Source: a virus. Taken from it: DNA of 60,961 nucleotides. Positions 49,202 through 57,913 of the stretch are shown here, one piece after another. The stretch lies in the IMG/VR virus record IMGVR_UViG_3300032323_001252, positions 1 to 60,961 of that record; one strand, written 5' to 3'. Made by a program: the position numbers and the translations under genes. The notes under the pieces are model-generated. The model saw only the letters and a program-made list of their open reading frames with translations, did not search any database and was not told the origin of the DNA. Position 1 is the stretch's first letter; every line of letters starts with the position of its first letter.

Positions 49202-49855
49202 TTAAATTATTGTTGATGCATTACCTACTAAGTTACAATTAGTAATTGTTACTGCAGTACCACCTAAATTACAATTAGTAATTTCTGTAACATTGCCTCC
49301 TAAATTACAAGCACTGATTGACGTTGCAATGCCTGCTAACGCACAAGGAGAAATAGTGGTAGTAGTAGTTGTAGTAGGTGCTATTGTTGTGGTAGTACTA
49401 GTCGTAGGTAATCCAGTTGTAGTTGTCGTTGTTGTTGATGCTACCACCATTGTAGTGGTCGTAGTGGTTGATCCTACTATTGTAGTAGTTGTAGTTGTTG
49501 TACTACTACTACTAGTGGTTGTAGTGGTACTGATAGGAATAGTGGTTGTAGTAGTAGTTGTAGGAACATACGGCCTGTATGTTGCATTAATCTCTAACCA
49601 ATACGTACCAGAATCAGCATCTGATGGAGCACCTGATAGTAATAACAAACTACTAGGAACAACTCTACCGTATGCATCAAGTCTAACAAAAGCTCTTAAT
49701 GAATTAGAGGTGAGTACACTATTGCCGATAGCTTTGCTTACGGGTTGCCAATTGCCAACCTTTGGTCTATAAGGACTAATGATAGGACCCCCAGGAACAA
49801 TACGTCCCTGAGAGTTATATCTTACATAAGCTATATTACCGTTTCTTCCTAGCAT
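49202..49855 (-). CDS. Fibre-like protein with poly-threonine stalk
   Basis: 217 residues. Two copies of a small module (AYVRYNSQGRIVPGGPIISP and AFVRLDAYGRVVPSSLLLLS) are followed by a Thr-dominated stalk (about 97-165, runs of five to seven Thr). A C-terminal tip has repeats of ITNCNLGGxA type. The module recurs in the next two genes. It looks like a virion decoration or tail-fibre component. The stalk is coded by imperfect triplet repeats prone to length change. Confidence 0.65.
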   Translation of the reverse strand: MLGRNGNIAYVRYNSQGRIVPGGPIISPYRPKVGNWQPVSKAIGNSVLTSNSLRAFVRLDAYGRVVPSSLLLLSGAPSDADSGTYWLEINATYRPYVPTTTTTTTIPISTTTTTSSSSTTTTTTTIVGSTTTTTTMVVASTTTTTTTGLPTTSTTTTIAPTTTTTTTISPCALAGIATSISACNLGGNVTEITNCNLGGTAVTITNCNLVGNASTII

Positions 49856-49857
49856 TA

Positions 49858-50076
49858 TTATGCCACTGTTGTGGTAGTAGTTGTAGTAGAAGGAGCAATT
49901 GTTGTAGTTGATGTCGTAGTAGTATTAGCATTAGTTCCTCTATAATATGTAGGAATTTCTCTCCATGTACCTGATTTAGGTTTCGAGGCTCTGAAGACAG
50001 GTGTTCCTGATACTACACGACCTGTAGAATCAATTTGAACAAATGCTTTTAATTTTGGGGTTGCGTTATTTGCCAT
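49858..50076 (-). CDS. Short fibre-module protein ending in poly-threonine
   Basis: 72 residues: the module KLKAFVQIDSTGRVVSGTPV ... GTWREIPTYY, then a Thr-rich end (TTTTTTTVA) with no tip domain. It may be a shortened relative of the next protein, cut within its repeat, or a complete small decoration protein. Two-base spacing to both neighbours. Confidence 0.6.
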   Translation of the reverse strand: MANNATPKLKAFVQIDSTGRVVSGTPVFRASKPKSGTWREIPTYYRGTNANTTTTSTTTIAPSTTTTTTTVA

Positions 50077-50078
50077 GA

Positions 50079-50510
50079 TTAATCTGGGTAAACTGTGAAT
50101 GCTAATTCTCCATTAGGACATAATAAATCTTTAACAGATGATGGTACACTTAATTGAATATTACCATCTCCTGCATTTGAATATGTTCCAAATTGACGAG
50201 TGTATTCAGATGTATTAAGTGCATCTACAAGTTCGTCTACAGTTGTAAGTGATGTATCATCATGTACATACTGATAAGCTACATTTGCCTCACCACAATA
50301 GATTGTAACAGCAGGATAACTTTGAGGTAATGATTCTCCTACATTAAATAATAATAGAGTAGGAACATTATTACAACATTCATATGTAGGAATTTCAAAC
50401 CAACGACCAACTCGTGGTTTATTCTTTCTCAGAATAAGGCTGCTTGCGACAACCCTTCCGCTACCATCGTAGCGAACAAATGCTTTTAATTTCTTCTGAT
50501 TATTAGCCAT
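50079..50510 (-). CDS. Fibre-module protein with beta tip domain
   Basis: 143 residues. The module KLKAFVRYDGSGRVVASSLI ... GRWFEIPTYE is followed by a C-terminal domain (about 60-143) ending LLCPNGELAFTVYPD. That domain is related to the end of the protein at 52156 (IYCPDGTLAINVFND). It is modular: common attachment part, different tip. Probably a virion surface protein. Confidence 0.65.
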   Translation of the reverse strand: MANNQKKLKAFVRYDGSGRVVASSLILRKNKPRVGRWFEIPTYECCNNVPTLLLFNVGESLPQSYPAVTIYCGEANVAYQYVHDDTSLTTVDELVDALNTSEYTRQFGTYSNAGDGNIQLSVPSSVKDLLCPNGELAFTVYPD

Positions 50511-50515
50511 GTTAA

Positions 50516-51538
50516 TTAATAAGTTAAATTGTATTTTTCTTTAAGTTCAAGAAGTCTACTTACATAATAATGTGTACCAAGCAATTTGCTCTTCTCATTG
50601 TTATATACGTATTCTAAATGCGAGTCAGTGAAAGGATCTATACCATTGTGGTATTTACCTTTATAGAATGTAGGGATGTCACCCATAGTGTCTCCTACCA
50701 TTCCAGCATTATGAAAGATCCCAAGTCTGTGTACTTTTTCTATCTGATCAGAAGCCCAAGCAAATTCCATTTCTGGAACAACTTTAGTTTCATCACCTCT
50801 ACGCCATAGATTCCATAGAACAGCCCACATATCTGCACACCAACTTTGAAAACCTCTATCCTCACTTTCAAAGAACTCTCTATTAACTTCCATTAAGAAC
50901 AAGCGAATAGAAATACAATCACTCATTACATGTTCCCAGAACTCTGCATCAATGTTCTTTAATAGATATTGAGCCCCTCCTGAATGTAAATTGTAATGCT
51001 CTGCAATTTCTCTATTAACATTACAAATAGCTGTAGTTTCTTGTAGAATATCACGTTCTTTGTATGCTTCTAGCTTGTGTGGTAGAACATCTCTATCCTT
51101 ACTATCAAAGTAACTAGCATTGATATAGCTGTTAGTATCTGATAAGTAATGTACATCATCGTTTATGTACTGATCAATGTTGAACTTGTCTGTAAATACT
51201 ACATCACAATCACAATACAGTAATGTTTTTTCTTTCATCTCAGGATGATCCTGGAAGTAACGCATCAATGTGTACGGACGTAGCACAGAAATATAGATTC
51301 CTAATAACGAGCTAACTCTGTTCTCATCATCCTTATAGAAAGCAAACTCTGCTTCTGGATATAAGTCAACAAGTTTTTGCCATTTGTCATTAGGCTCTCT
51401 GAAGTTTGGACAAAACACTAATATAATTGCTTTGTCTGAATGTCCAAGCTTTCTCAAGCTCTCTAGCCATAAATGCACTTGCCATGTAAAATATACATCG
51501 TCAGGTTGGGCACACACGAATTTTAGTTCTTTGTTCAT
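50516..51538 (-). CDS. Glycosyltransferase in the fibre region
   Basis: 340 residues. KELKFVCAQPDDVYFTWQVH, a central LLYCDCDVVFTDKFN with a DxD-type metal site (about 109-123), and later NLHSGGAQYLLKN. It has a GT-A-like layout of nucleotide-sugar transferases. Sitting among fibre genes it may decorate fibres. An endonuclease gene is inserted exactly at its start, and the leader plus first codons occur on both sides of that insertion. Confidence 0.7.
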   Translation of the reverse strand: MNKELKFVCAQPDDVYFTWQVHLWLESLRKLGHSDKAIILVFCPNFREPNDKWQKLVDLYPEAEFAFYKDDENRVSSLLGIYISVLRPYTLMRYFQDHPEMKEKTLLYCDCDVVFTDKFNIDQYINDDVHYLSDTNSYINASYFDSKDRDVLPHKLEAYKERDILQETTAICNVNREIAEHYNLHSGGAQYLLKNIDAEFWEHVMSDCISIRLFLMEVNREFFESEDRGFQSWCADMWAVLWNLWRRGDETKVVPEMEFAWASDQIEKVHRLGIFHNAGMVGDTMGDIPTFYKGKYHNGIDPFTDSHLEYVYNNEKSKLLGTHYYVSRLLELKEKYNLTY

Positions 51539-51552
51539 ATAGTAGTTGGTTT
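51535..51552 (-). repeat. Direct repeat at the GT start (inner copy)
   Basis: On the minus strand AAACCAACTACTATATGA: the leader and ATGA of the glycosyltransferase gene, also forming the last codons and stop of the endonuclease. It corresponds to the copy at 52125-52143. Confidence 0.6.
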
Positions 51553-52128
51553 AAGTCTATCATCTCTTTTAATAATTGGTGTTGTATTAGATTTCCAAGA
51601 TATGCCATAAATAATTTGTCTAGCTGAAGCTAAACTTATATTCATGATTTTAGAAACTTCTATAATACTTTTACCAGAGTTGTATAGTTGTTTTAGTAAA
51701 GTTACATCTTTATCTGTAATTTTTGCTTTACTATTCTTTTCACCAGCTCTACTAGGTTGTAATCCTAATTCGTAAGCATGTTTTTGATTCTCAGAATTAT
51801 TCATCCATTCTAAGTTATCTGAAACATTGTTAAACTTGTTACCATCTTTGTGATTAACTTGTGGTAAACTGTTTGGATTATCTATAAAAGCTTTAGCAAC
51901 TAATCTGTGAACTACTCTTGGTAAAGAAGATGATTGTGTAAAAAGTCTTACTTCTAAATAACCTCTTCTATTAATGTAAGGTTTAAGTATTTTACTTTTA
52001 ACAATGCCTCTTCTTTTACCAGCAATTCTATCAATGCTTCTGACAGAGCCAAGACTACTTACTTCATACGAAGTTTCATATCCTGGACAAGGTCTCCACA
52101 TCTCACAGATAAATTTAAGATCCCTCAT
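51535..52128 (-). CDS. NUMOD4-HNH homing endonuclease at the glycosyltransferase start
   Basis: 197 residues. MWRPCPGYETSYEVSSLGSV (from residue 10) is a NUMOD4 domain. The HNH core is VVHRLVAKAFIDNPNSLPQV-NHKDGNKFNNVSDNLEWMN (about 70-109). The C-terminal helix-turn-helix (KITDKDVTLLKQLYNSGKSI) binds DNA. The first nine residues MRDLKFICE do not belong to NUMOD4 but mirror the start of the glycosyltransferase (MNKELKFVCA). Its stop overlaps the glycosyltransferase ATG. Confidence 0.9.
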   Translation of the reverse strand: MRDLKFICEMWRPCPGYETSYEVSSLGSVRSIDRIAGKRRGIVKSKILKPYINRRGYLEVRLFTQSSSLPRVVHRLVAKAFIDNPNSLPQVNHKDGNKFNNVSDNLEWMNNSENQKHAYELGLQPSRAGEKNSKAKITDKDVTLLKQLYNSGKSIIEVSKIMNISLASARQIIYGISWKSNTTPIIKRDDRLKPTTI

Positions 52129-52143
52129 GTAGTTAGTTGGTTT
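52125..52143 (-). repeat. Direct repeat at the GT start (outer copy)
   Basis: On the minus strand AAACCAACTAACTACATGA precedes and includes the endonuclease ATG. It matches AAACCAACTACTATATGA before the glycosyltransferase except for one extra base and one change. Confidence 0.6.
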
Positions 52144-52155
52144 GTTTTATTTATT

Positions 52156-52563
52156 CTAGTCGTTAAATACATTAATTGCTAATGTTCCATCAGGACAATA
52201 TATGTTTTTAATTATTGTTTGCGTGGTAGTTAATTGTAATGTTGTACTATCAAAAGCAGAGAATGTTCCGTATACAGCTATTGATAGAGTAGAATTAAAT
52301 AAACTAACTAGCTCATTTATATCATTTACAGTTTGACTTGTATATAGATTGTTACCAACAGGGGTATCATCACAAGTGAAATTCATACTAGTGTAATTTA
52401 TAGGAAACGATAGTGATTGACTATATACAGTTATTGTTTGTGGAGATGGAGTGGGTAATGTAACATTACCTGCTACTTTAGTCAGGTTCTCTAACTGCTT
52501 AGAAATATTCCAAAGCAATTTAGCTCTTTGACTCCATCCTATTTGTTGACTTGGTATTGCCAT
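52156..52563 (-). CDS. Fibre protein with QIGW attachment module
   Basis: 135 residues. The N-terminus MAIPSQQIGWSQRAKLLWNI ... SKQLENLTKV is nearly the same as that of the protein at 53811, an anchor module with a predicted helix that I associate with phage tail-region proteins. The C-terminal part (about 45-135) is the beta tip domain shared with the protein at 50079. It combines module A with tip B. Confidence 0.65.
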   Translation of the reverse strand: MAIPSQQIGWSQRAKLLWNISKQLENLTKVAGNVTLPTPSPQTITVYSQSLSFPINYTSMNFTCDDTPVGNNLYTSQTVNDINELVSLFNSTLSIAVYGTFSAFDSTTLQLTTTQTIIKNIYCPDGTLAINVFND

Positions 52564-52575
52564 TGTTTTATATTT

Positions 52576-53799
52576 TTAAACGTTACCCATTTGTAATGAT
52601 CCTTCTGTTCCTGCAAATGGATTAAGTGCAGAGTAAGTTGCTCCAGTATTTGTAGCGTTATGTCCGTTACCACTGTTATCAGTTAATTGTGCACTTAAGT
52701 TTGTTCCTTGGAAGATCAATAGTCTAGTAGCAGCTAAATCAGTAAGAGGAGATATTGGAACTGTAAATCCAGTTGGATCATAAACATAAGAGTTAGTCCA
52801 TCTAAAGTTACTAATCAATCCATTAAATCCTGAGTTAGGCTCATTACCATATCCAATTGTTACTGGTAAGTTCTGACTAAAGATAGCTCCATCATATGGA
52901 CCACTTGCTACTTGAACACCATCAATTAAAATATAAAGTGAGCCCCCAACTCCTGTTACACATAAGTGATACCATTGTCCTAGTGTAGGATTAAATGAAC
53001 CACTTAGTAAATTTGTATTATCTCCCCAGAAATATAGCGAACCTCCTTCAATTGAAATAGCATTAGCAGCTGGATAAACACCAAGGCTATATGGACGTGG
53101 GAAGTTACTATTGTTGTTCATGTTTACAAACATCTCAATAGTAAAGTCTCCTACAATATCAAAGTCTGAACTAGCAGCAATACCTACATAACCTGGAGGA
53201 GCTTGATTTACAGTAATATTCCATCCTCTATCTTGTAAGATTGCTCTAGCTGCAGCACTATTTTCTGTAGGAATAGCATTTGTACCACCAGCTAAATTTA
53301 CAGTTCCATTCTCTACACTACTGCCAGCTAACCATTGTAATGTATAATCTACAGCTGTTGCTGTAAGAGCATTATTATTAAGGTTAACATTGTTAAGAGA
53401 TGCTTCAGGTAATGTGATTGATGTAATATCATTACCAGAAAGATCAAAACCTGTAAGATTATTAAATGACGAGCCTGATATATCTATAGTTCCTGATATA
53501 CTACATTGATCCATATCGATCCATTGTAAAGCATTAAGTCCTGAAATGTCAGGAATACCAGCTGAGAAATTACTATCATCAAGACGTAGTTCTTGAAGAG
53601 CTGTACATCCTGATAAGTTAATACCAGTTAATGATGGATTACCACTACCATCAAGTAATTCGGTATCGCTTACATCTACGTTTACTAATTGTGTAAGTCC
53701 AGATAGATTCACTGTAGTTAATGAGTTCCAATCTGCATGAAAGGTTTGCAGATTGGTTAAGTTTTGTAAACTTGTTATTGATGTTATTACTGTTGCCAT
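52576..53799 (-). CDS. Leucine-rich repeat plus LamG-like adhesin
   Basis: 407 residues. Residues about 1-175 are leucine-rich repeats (LTNLQTFHADWNSLTTVNLS, TALQELRLDDS, LNNVNLNNNAL). Residues about 205-385 are a LamG/concanavalin-like sandwich (DFTIEMFVNMNNNSNF, LGQWYHLCVTGVGGSLYILI, DNSGNGHNATN). The end EGSLQMGNV is short. Both domain types bind proteins or glycans, so this is a strong candidate for receptor recognition. There is no signal peptide, consistent with virion assembly in the cytoplasm. Confidence 0.7.
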   Translation of the reverse strand: MATVITSITSLQNLTNLQTFHADWNSLTTVNLSGLTQLVNVDVSDTELLDGSGNPSLTGINLSGCTALQELRLDDSNFSAGIPDISGLNALQWIDMDQCSISGTIDISGSSFNNLTGFDLSGNDITSITLPEASLNNVNLNNNALTATAVDYTLQWLAGSSVENGTVNLAGGTNAIPTENSAAARAILQDRGWNITVNQAPPGYVGIAASSDFDIVGDFTIEMFVNMNNNSNFPRPYSLGVYPAANAISIEGGSLYFWGDNTNLLSGSFNPTLGQWYHLCVTGVGGSLYILIDGVQVASGPYDGAIFSQNLPVTIGYGNEPNSGFNGLISNFRWTNSYVYDPTGFTVPISPLTDLAATRLLIFQGTNLSAQLTDNSGNGHNATNTGATYSALNPFAGTEGSLQMGNV

Positions 53800-53810
53800 G
53801 TTTGTTAAGA

Positions 53811-54182
53811 TTAATCAGTACCCCAGAAAGATATGTATGTTACTTTTGTTGCATCACTAAAACATAGTTGAACAGTGTGTGCAGTGTTTTCAGCAGTGTA
53901 TAGATGTTCTATATCTACAGTAGCACCAGTAGCAATAGTACCATTACTTGTAGTACCATCACCCCATGTAGCAGTGTATGTTATATCTGCTGATGATTCA
54001 GCAGTCATTCCAAAACCAAGTCCTCCTAATGTAGTATCAGCTACAAAGCTAATGCAGTTTGGATCAGCCTGTGGTTGACCAATATTATATACAACTCTGG
54101 TCAAATACTCTAACTGCTTAGAGATTTGCCACAACAGATTTTCTTCTGTTCCCCAACCTATTTGTCTAGATGGTATAGCCAT
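53811..54182 (-). CDS. Fibre protein with QIGW attachment module
   Basis: 123 residues. MAIPSRQIGWGTEENLLWQI ... SKQLEYLTRV is the same anchor as at 52156. The remainder is an Ig-like or PKD-like beta domain (GGLGFGMTAESSADITYTAT, WGDGTTSNGTIATG, EHLYTAENTAHTV). The WGDG motif is typical of PKD folds, which bind carbohydrate or protein. It is probably a tail-region surface protein. Confidence 0.7.
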   Translation of the reverse strand: MAIPSRQIGWGTEENLLWQISKQLEYLTRVVYNIGQPQADPNCISFVADTTLGGLGFGMTAESSADITYTATWGDGTTSNGTIATGATVDIEHLYTAENTAHTVQLCFSDATKVTYISFWGTD

Positions 54183-54194
54183 GTTATTATTATT

Positions 54195-55529
54195 TTAATA
54201 TATTTTATTCAATACGAACGTGTCGCTGTATATATTGTTTCCTGTACTAGCAGATCCCCATTGAATTGTTACATCTAATGTATTACCGATTGTTGTATTG
54301 AATGTTGTGTTATTCACTACATTAAATCCAAATCCTTGAACAGAAGCGTTGTTAGTCTTTGTGTAATGAAATGATCCTAATGACACAATAGATGCTACAC
54401 CAGCAGTTCCAAGTTGTCTAATTGTAAAATCAACATTCAAAGACCATACATCATTTGTAACAGCACTTCCAAGATTTTGAATACCGCTATCTAAAAGAAT
54501 AACAGATCCTGTTTTTAATTTAATTCTAATAGTTTGATTATTATTAGCATTCATAAGACCTCCTAGAATTGCTCTAAAAGAATCACCAACAGCAAATCCA
54601 TTAGCAGGTACACTCAATGTACCAACTCCTGCACCAATGATAGTTGTTTCTGCAGTGGTGTTAGTAACAGTAGCACTATTAGCTGTTTGAGCATATAAAC
54701 CAGGTGTGCCTGCTGGTCCTTGTGCACCTGTATCTCCTTTAGGACCAACTTCTCCCTGAATACCTTGTATACCCTGAATACCCTGAATTCCTTGAATACC
54801 CTGAGCACCAGTGTTACCTGTATCACCTTTAGGTCCTTGTGGACCTGGATCTCCTTGTGGTCCTTTTATATCACCAGCATCAAACCATGCTGTTCCATTC
54901 CAAGTCATTAAAGAACCATCAGATAATAAAATCCAAGAATCTCCTATGTTAGCACCAGGTTGAGAACCTGCACCAGCTTCAAACGCAGCTAAATCAGCAT
55001 AAGATCCAAGAAGAGTTACAGAATTACCTGCACTTCCTTGAGCTCCTGTCTCACCTTGTATACCTTGAGGACCTATATCTCCTTGATCACCTTTAACCCC
55101 TTGGATACCTTGAATACCTTGTTCTCCTTGAACACCTTGTATTCCCTGGATTCCTTGTACTCCTTGAGGTCCTTGTAGATCGCCTACATCTTCCCAAGCA
55201 TTAGTTACTGTATTCCAAACATATAAAGAACCATCAGACTCAATTATCCATGCTGTACCAGGCTCACCAGGATCTCCACCAGCACCTGCTTGAAATGCAG
55301 CTAAGTCAGGATAAGATCCTAACACTGTTAAAGCAGCACCTGTTTCTCCTTGAGGACCTTGTATACCCTGTACTCCTTGGATTCCTTGTGGACCTTGTAC
55401 ACCCTGTGGGCCTGGAGGACCTACTAATCCTTCACTTTGAATTAGTTCATCTAGGTTTAACCAACCCTTATACCCATTACAATCTCTGCAAGATTTTTCC
55501 CAGAAGCCTGTCTTTATAAACGTAGGCAT
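54195..55529 (-). CDS. Collagen-like tail fibre protein
   Basis: 444 residues. An N-terminal Cys-containing part (FWEKSCRDCNGYKGWLNLDE, about 7-26) is followed by Gly-X-Y collagen repeats in several blocks (about 37-65, 122-165, 225-272; GPQGIQGVQGIQGPQGETG type). These are broken by two related domains with LGSYPDLAAFQAGAG / LGSYADLAAFEAGAG. A beta-rich C-terminal head (about 290-444) follows. Trimeric fibre with a receptor-binding or folding head is likely. Confidence 0.85.
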   Translation of the reverse strand: MPTFIKTGFWEKSCRDCNGYKGWLNLDELIQSEGLVGPPGPQGVQGPQGIQGVQGIQGPQGETGAALTVLGSYPDLAAFQAGAGGDPGEPGTAWIIESDGSLYVWNTVTNAWEDVGDLQGPQGVQGIQGIQGVQGEQGIQGIQGVKGDQGDIGPQGIQGETGAQGSAGNSVTLLGSYADLAAFEAGAGSQPGANIGDSWILLSDGSLMTWNGTAWFDAGDIKGPQGDPGPQGPKGDTGNTGAQGIQGIQGIQGIQGIQGEVGPKGDTGAQGPAGTPGLYAQTANSATVTNTTAETTIIGAGVGTLSVPANGFAVGDSFRAILGGLMNANNNQTIRIKLKTGSVILLDSGIQNLGSAVTNDVWSLNVDFTIRQLGTAGVASIVSLGSFHYTKTNNASVQGFGFNVVNNTTFNTTIGNTLDVTIQWGSASTGNNIYSDTFVLNKIY

Positions 55530-55638
55530 GATAAATTTTTGTTAAATATTACAAATATATATTAGTTAAAACAATATACAATAGATTGTTACAAATTGAC
55601 AATAACCAAATTAGTTACATCAACTCTAATTAAATCGA

Positions 55639-56856
55639 TTAGAGATTGATCTTTGTACCTATCATTCCAAAATATGTTGGAGGAACTATAGGATTTGTAT
55701 TCAATGATGTCTTTAAAGCAAAGTTGAACTTGAATCTTTTAGTCAAAGCTATATCAAATGATGCTCCTGTTAGTATCCCTACATCATTAGATGTAATAAA
55801 CTTTTGTTGTGCTGTGAGATAACCAGTGGATGATCCAGACAAATAGATGTCAGGAGAGATGGTTAGTTTCTTATTGATTGGTACAGGGACAGTGTAGAAT
55901 AGTAGAATGTTGTTGGATAGATTCATTCCTTTGTCTGCACCAGCTACACTAAATGTATAGTTAACACCTGTAGTTCCCCACTTACCAAACGGGAATATAC
56001 TAGCAGCTGTGACAAAACCTAATGTTGTACCAGCTAGATACACTCCTGTAATACCAAAGTTAGATATGTTATCTAGTTTACCATCATTGAAATTCATGAT
56101 AGTGTATCTACCAGATACAGCAAACTGATTCAGTGTGCTCCATATCATTGAGCTTAATCCCCAAGATGTGTTCCCCATAAGAGAACTTTGAGACATTCCT
56201 AACGAAGCAATAACACTAAGCTGGCTATCATTTGCAGGAGCGACAGTAAAATCAGAACTATAAATGATGGGATTAATACGTGCCTGAGATTTACCAGAGC
56301 CCTTAGACTCCTTCTTTGACTCAGACTTAGATTCTGATTTCTCTTCCTTACTTTCGCTTTTACTTTCACTACTGGACTCACTTTTGGTTTCTGTTTTGGT
56401 TTCTGATGATGAACTACTACTGCTACTAGATCCACTGGCTGCTGGAGCAGGTGTACTAGCTACAGGAGGAGGGCTACTAACAGCAGCAGAGGTAGCAGCA
56501 CTTGCTGCTGCAGCTGTGGCAGAACTAGTAGCTTGTGCTGTAGCTTGACTTGTAGCAGTGGCTACAGCTTGTTGTACAGCATTAGCAATGGTTTGTTGCA
56601 CAGCTAACGTAGCTTGTGGACATGGAAAGTTGATTGTTAAATCATTTATCCACGCCTGAAGAGCTCCTGTAGTTATATCATTTGCTGTTACAACTCTGAA
56701 TCTTCCTCTATAGACAACTGTAGTTTTACCATTAGCTATTGGAACAGTGACCGTTGTCACACTTCCTGAACAGGGATCAACAAATACCTGTGTTAATACC
56801 TGACCTTTAACACCAAAGAATGTCAGTATTAGTATTAATAGCCATATCCATTTCAC
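55639..56856 (-). CDS. Exported beta-barrel-like protein with Ser/Lys/Glu linker
   Basis: 405 residues. An N-terminal signal peptide (MKWIWLLILILTFFGVKGQV) precedes an Ala/Ser/Thr-rich helix and a Ser/Glu/Lys low-complexity linker (about 145-192). Residues about 200-405 consist of amphipathic strands ending in YFGMIGTKINL, as in outer-membrane beta-barrels. Export and outer-membrane insertion are inferred. It overlaps the CsgG-like gene by one base and belongs to the same module. Such a protein is unusual for a phage. Confidence 0.6.
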   Translation of the reverse strand: MKWIWLLILILTFFGVKGQVLTQVFVDPCSGSVTTVTVPIANGKTTVVYRGRFRVVTANDITTGALQAWINDLTINFPCPQATLAVQQTIANAVQQAVATATSQATAQATSSATAAAASAATSAAVSSPPPVASTPAPAASGSSSSSSSSSETKTETKSESSSESKSESKEEKSESKSESKKESKGSGKSQARINPIIYSSDFTVAPANDSQLSVIASLGMSQSSLMGNTSWGLSSMIWSTLNQFAVSGRYTIMNFNDGKLDNISNFGITGVYLAGTTLGFVTAASIFPFGKWGTTGVNYTFSVAGADKGMNLSNNILLFYTVPVPINKKLTISPDIYLSGSSTGYLTAQQKFITSNDVGILTGASFDIALTKRFKFNFALKTSLNTNPIVPPTYFGMIGTKINL

Positions 56857-57578
56857 TACTTGAATAGATTCTTTTTAATCATTCTTACAATAATCTTAGC
56901 ACTAGCTGTTTCAAGTGCTTTCTTAGTCGTTGTACCAATCGTGGATTGGTTAAACTTAATATCAGTAAAGTTAGCATCGTTCATTAGTGTTGCTTCTCTT
57001 GTTGTCTTAGCTTCACCAAGTCCTGATCCTGTAAACAATGTACCAGTCTCAGCATCAACAAACTTAACTTGCATACCTAGTCTTGTGACTACAATCTGCT
57101 TAACACCATCTTTCATAGAGATGGATTCATCTTCTGATACAGAGAAGTCATATACCTCAATGTAAACAAAGTAGCGAGCTAATCTAATTTTGCCCCTACC
57201 ATCTAGCTTATCTTCTGTAATGCCTTTCTGACTAGCCTGAAACTGTTTCACCATACGGTTTTTAATCTCAGCTTTGTCCTCAGTAAATAGGAATCTGTTT
57301 GTCTCTTCTAGGAATTCAATCACTATGTTAGTAACACCAAGACCCACTCTTTTGTCTTTGAGTTCTGGATAAGCAGCATAGAGCTCTTCGTTAATACCAA
57401 GAGATAGCAATTGGATAGGGATTTTGGGACCATCGTAATCCATTAAAGAGTCAATGTTAATCTTCTTCTCAAAAGATGCCTGATAGGCTTCCGTTTTTAC
57501 TGTAGCACTTTGAGCACTAACCTTGAACGTTAGTAATGAGCTCAATAATAAAACGAATAATAAGCTTAACTTCTTCAT
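56856..57578 (-). CDS. CsgG-family exported protein
   Basis: 240 residues. Signal peptide MKKLSLLFVLLLSSLLTFKV SAQ (cleavage near residue 23, no lipobox Cys). The mature part has IVIEFLEETNRFLF, VTRLGMQVKFVDAETGTLFT, GSGLGEAKTTREATL and FNQSTIGTTTKKALETASAK. This follows the CsgG/LpoB fold signature (A-x-T-G-E ... G-x-G-x-A/S ... S-x-I-G-x-A-T-x-x-A). CsgG forms outer-membrane secretion pores for curli. Whether this copy forms a pore is unknown. Confidence 0.6.
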   Translation of the reverse strand: MKKLSLLFVLLLSSLLTFKVSAQSATVKTEAYQASFEKKINIDSLMDYDGPKIPIQLLSLGINEELYAAYPELKDKRVGLGVTNIVIEFLEETNRFLFTEDKAEIKNRMVKQFQASQKGITEDKLDGRGKIRLARYFVYIEVYDFSVSEDESISMKDGVKQIVVTRLGMQVKFVDAETGTLFTGSGLGEAKTTREATLMNDANFTDIKFNQSTIGTTTKKALETASAKIIVRMIKKNLFK

Positions 57579-57606
57579 ATAGTTTTCTCATTAAGAGGGG
57601 GTTTCG

Positions 57607-57912
57607 TTACCACTGTGGCTCGTCTTTCAAAGCCTCTTTTTCTGTTTTCTTAGCAGGTGCAGCTGGCTTAGCAGCTTCCTTCTCCTTGATGATAACAGTT
57701 TTGCCACCAGCAGATTGTTGTTGCTGTTGTGCATTTGAGTTAGTGATGTTGATCACTGGAGCAGGTGCTGTAACTGCTGCTGGTGTAGCTGCTGCTTCTT
57801 CTTCACCTGTTAATTGTTTAGTCACAAAACCACCTACACCTAGTGCGATAGTACTTGCTAGTCCGATAAGGATGCTCTTTAATGAGCCTCCACCTTCTTG
57901 TTCTTCTGCCAT
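57607..57912 (-). CDS. Single-pass membrane protein (holin-like candidate)
   Basis: 101 residues. A short acidic start, one hydrophobic helix (about 12-31, SILIGLASTIALGVGGFVTK), then an Ala/Pro/Gln-rich disordered region with QQQQQ, and a Lys/Glu tail. The small size and single helix resemble some holins or connector proteins. In this operon it may link cytoplasmic and periplasmic parts. Not a firm call. Confidence 0.5.
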   Translation of the reverse strand: MAEEQEGGGSLKSILIGLASTIALGVGGFVTKQLTGEEEAAATPAAVTAPAPVINITNSNAQQQQQSAGGKTVIIKEKEAAKPAAPAKKTEKEALKDEPQW

Positions 57913-57913
57913 A

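Noticed and set aside
49350-49565. Possible CRISPR or tandem repeat array
   Set aside because: The repeats are imperfect triplets in a coding frame, without spacers.
49293-49772. Val-rich frame of 159 codons opposite the poly-threonine gene
   Set aside because: Poly-Val is just the complement of the ACN repeats. It is antisense to a well supported operon gene.
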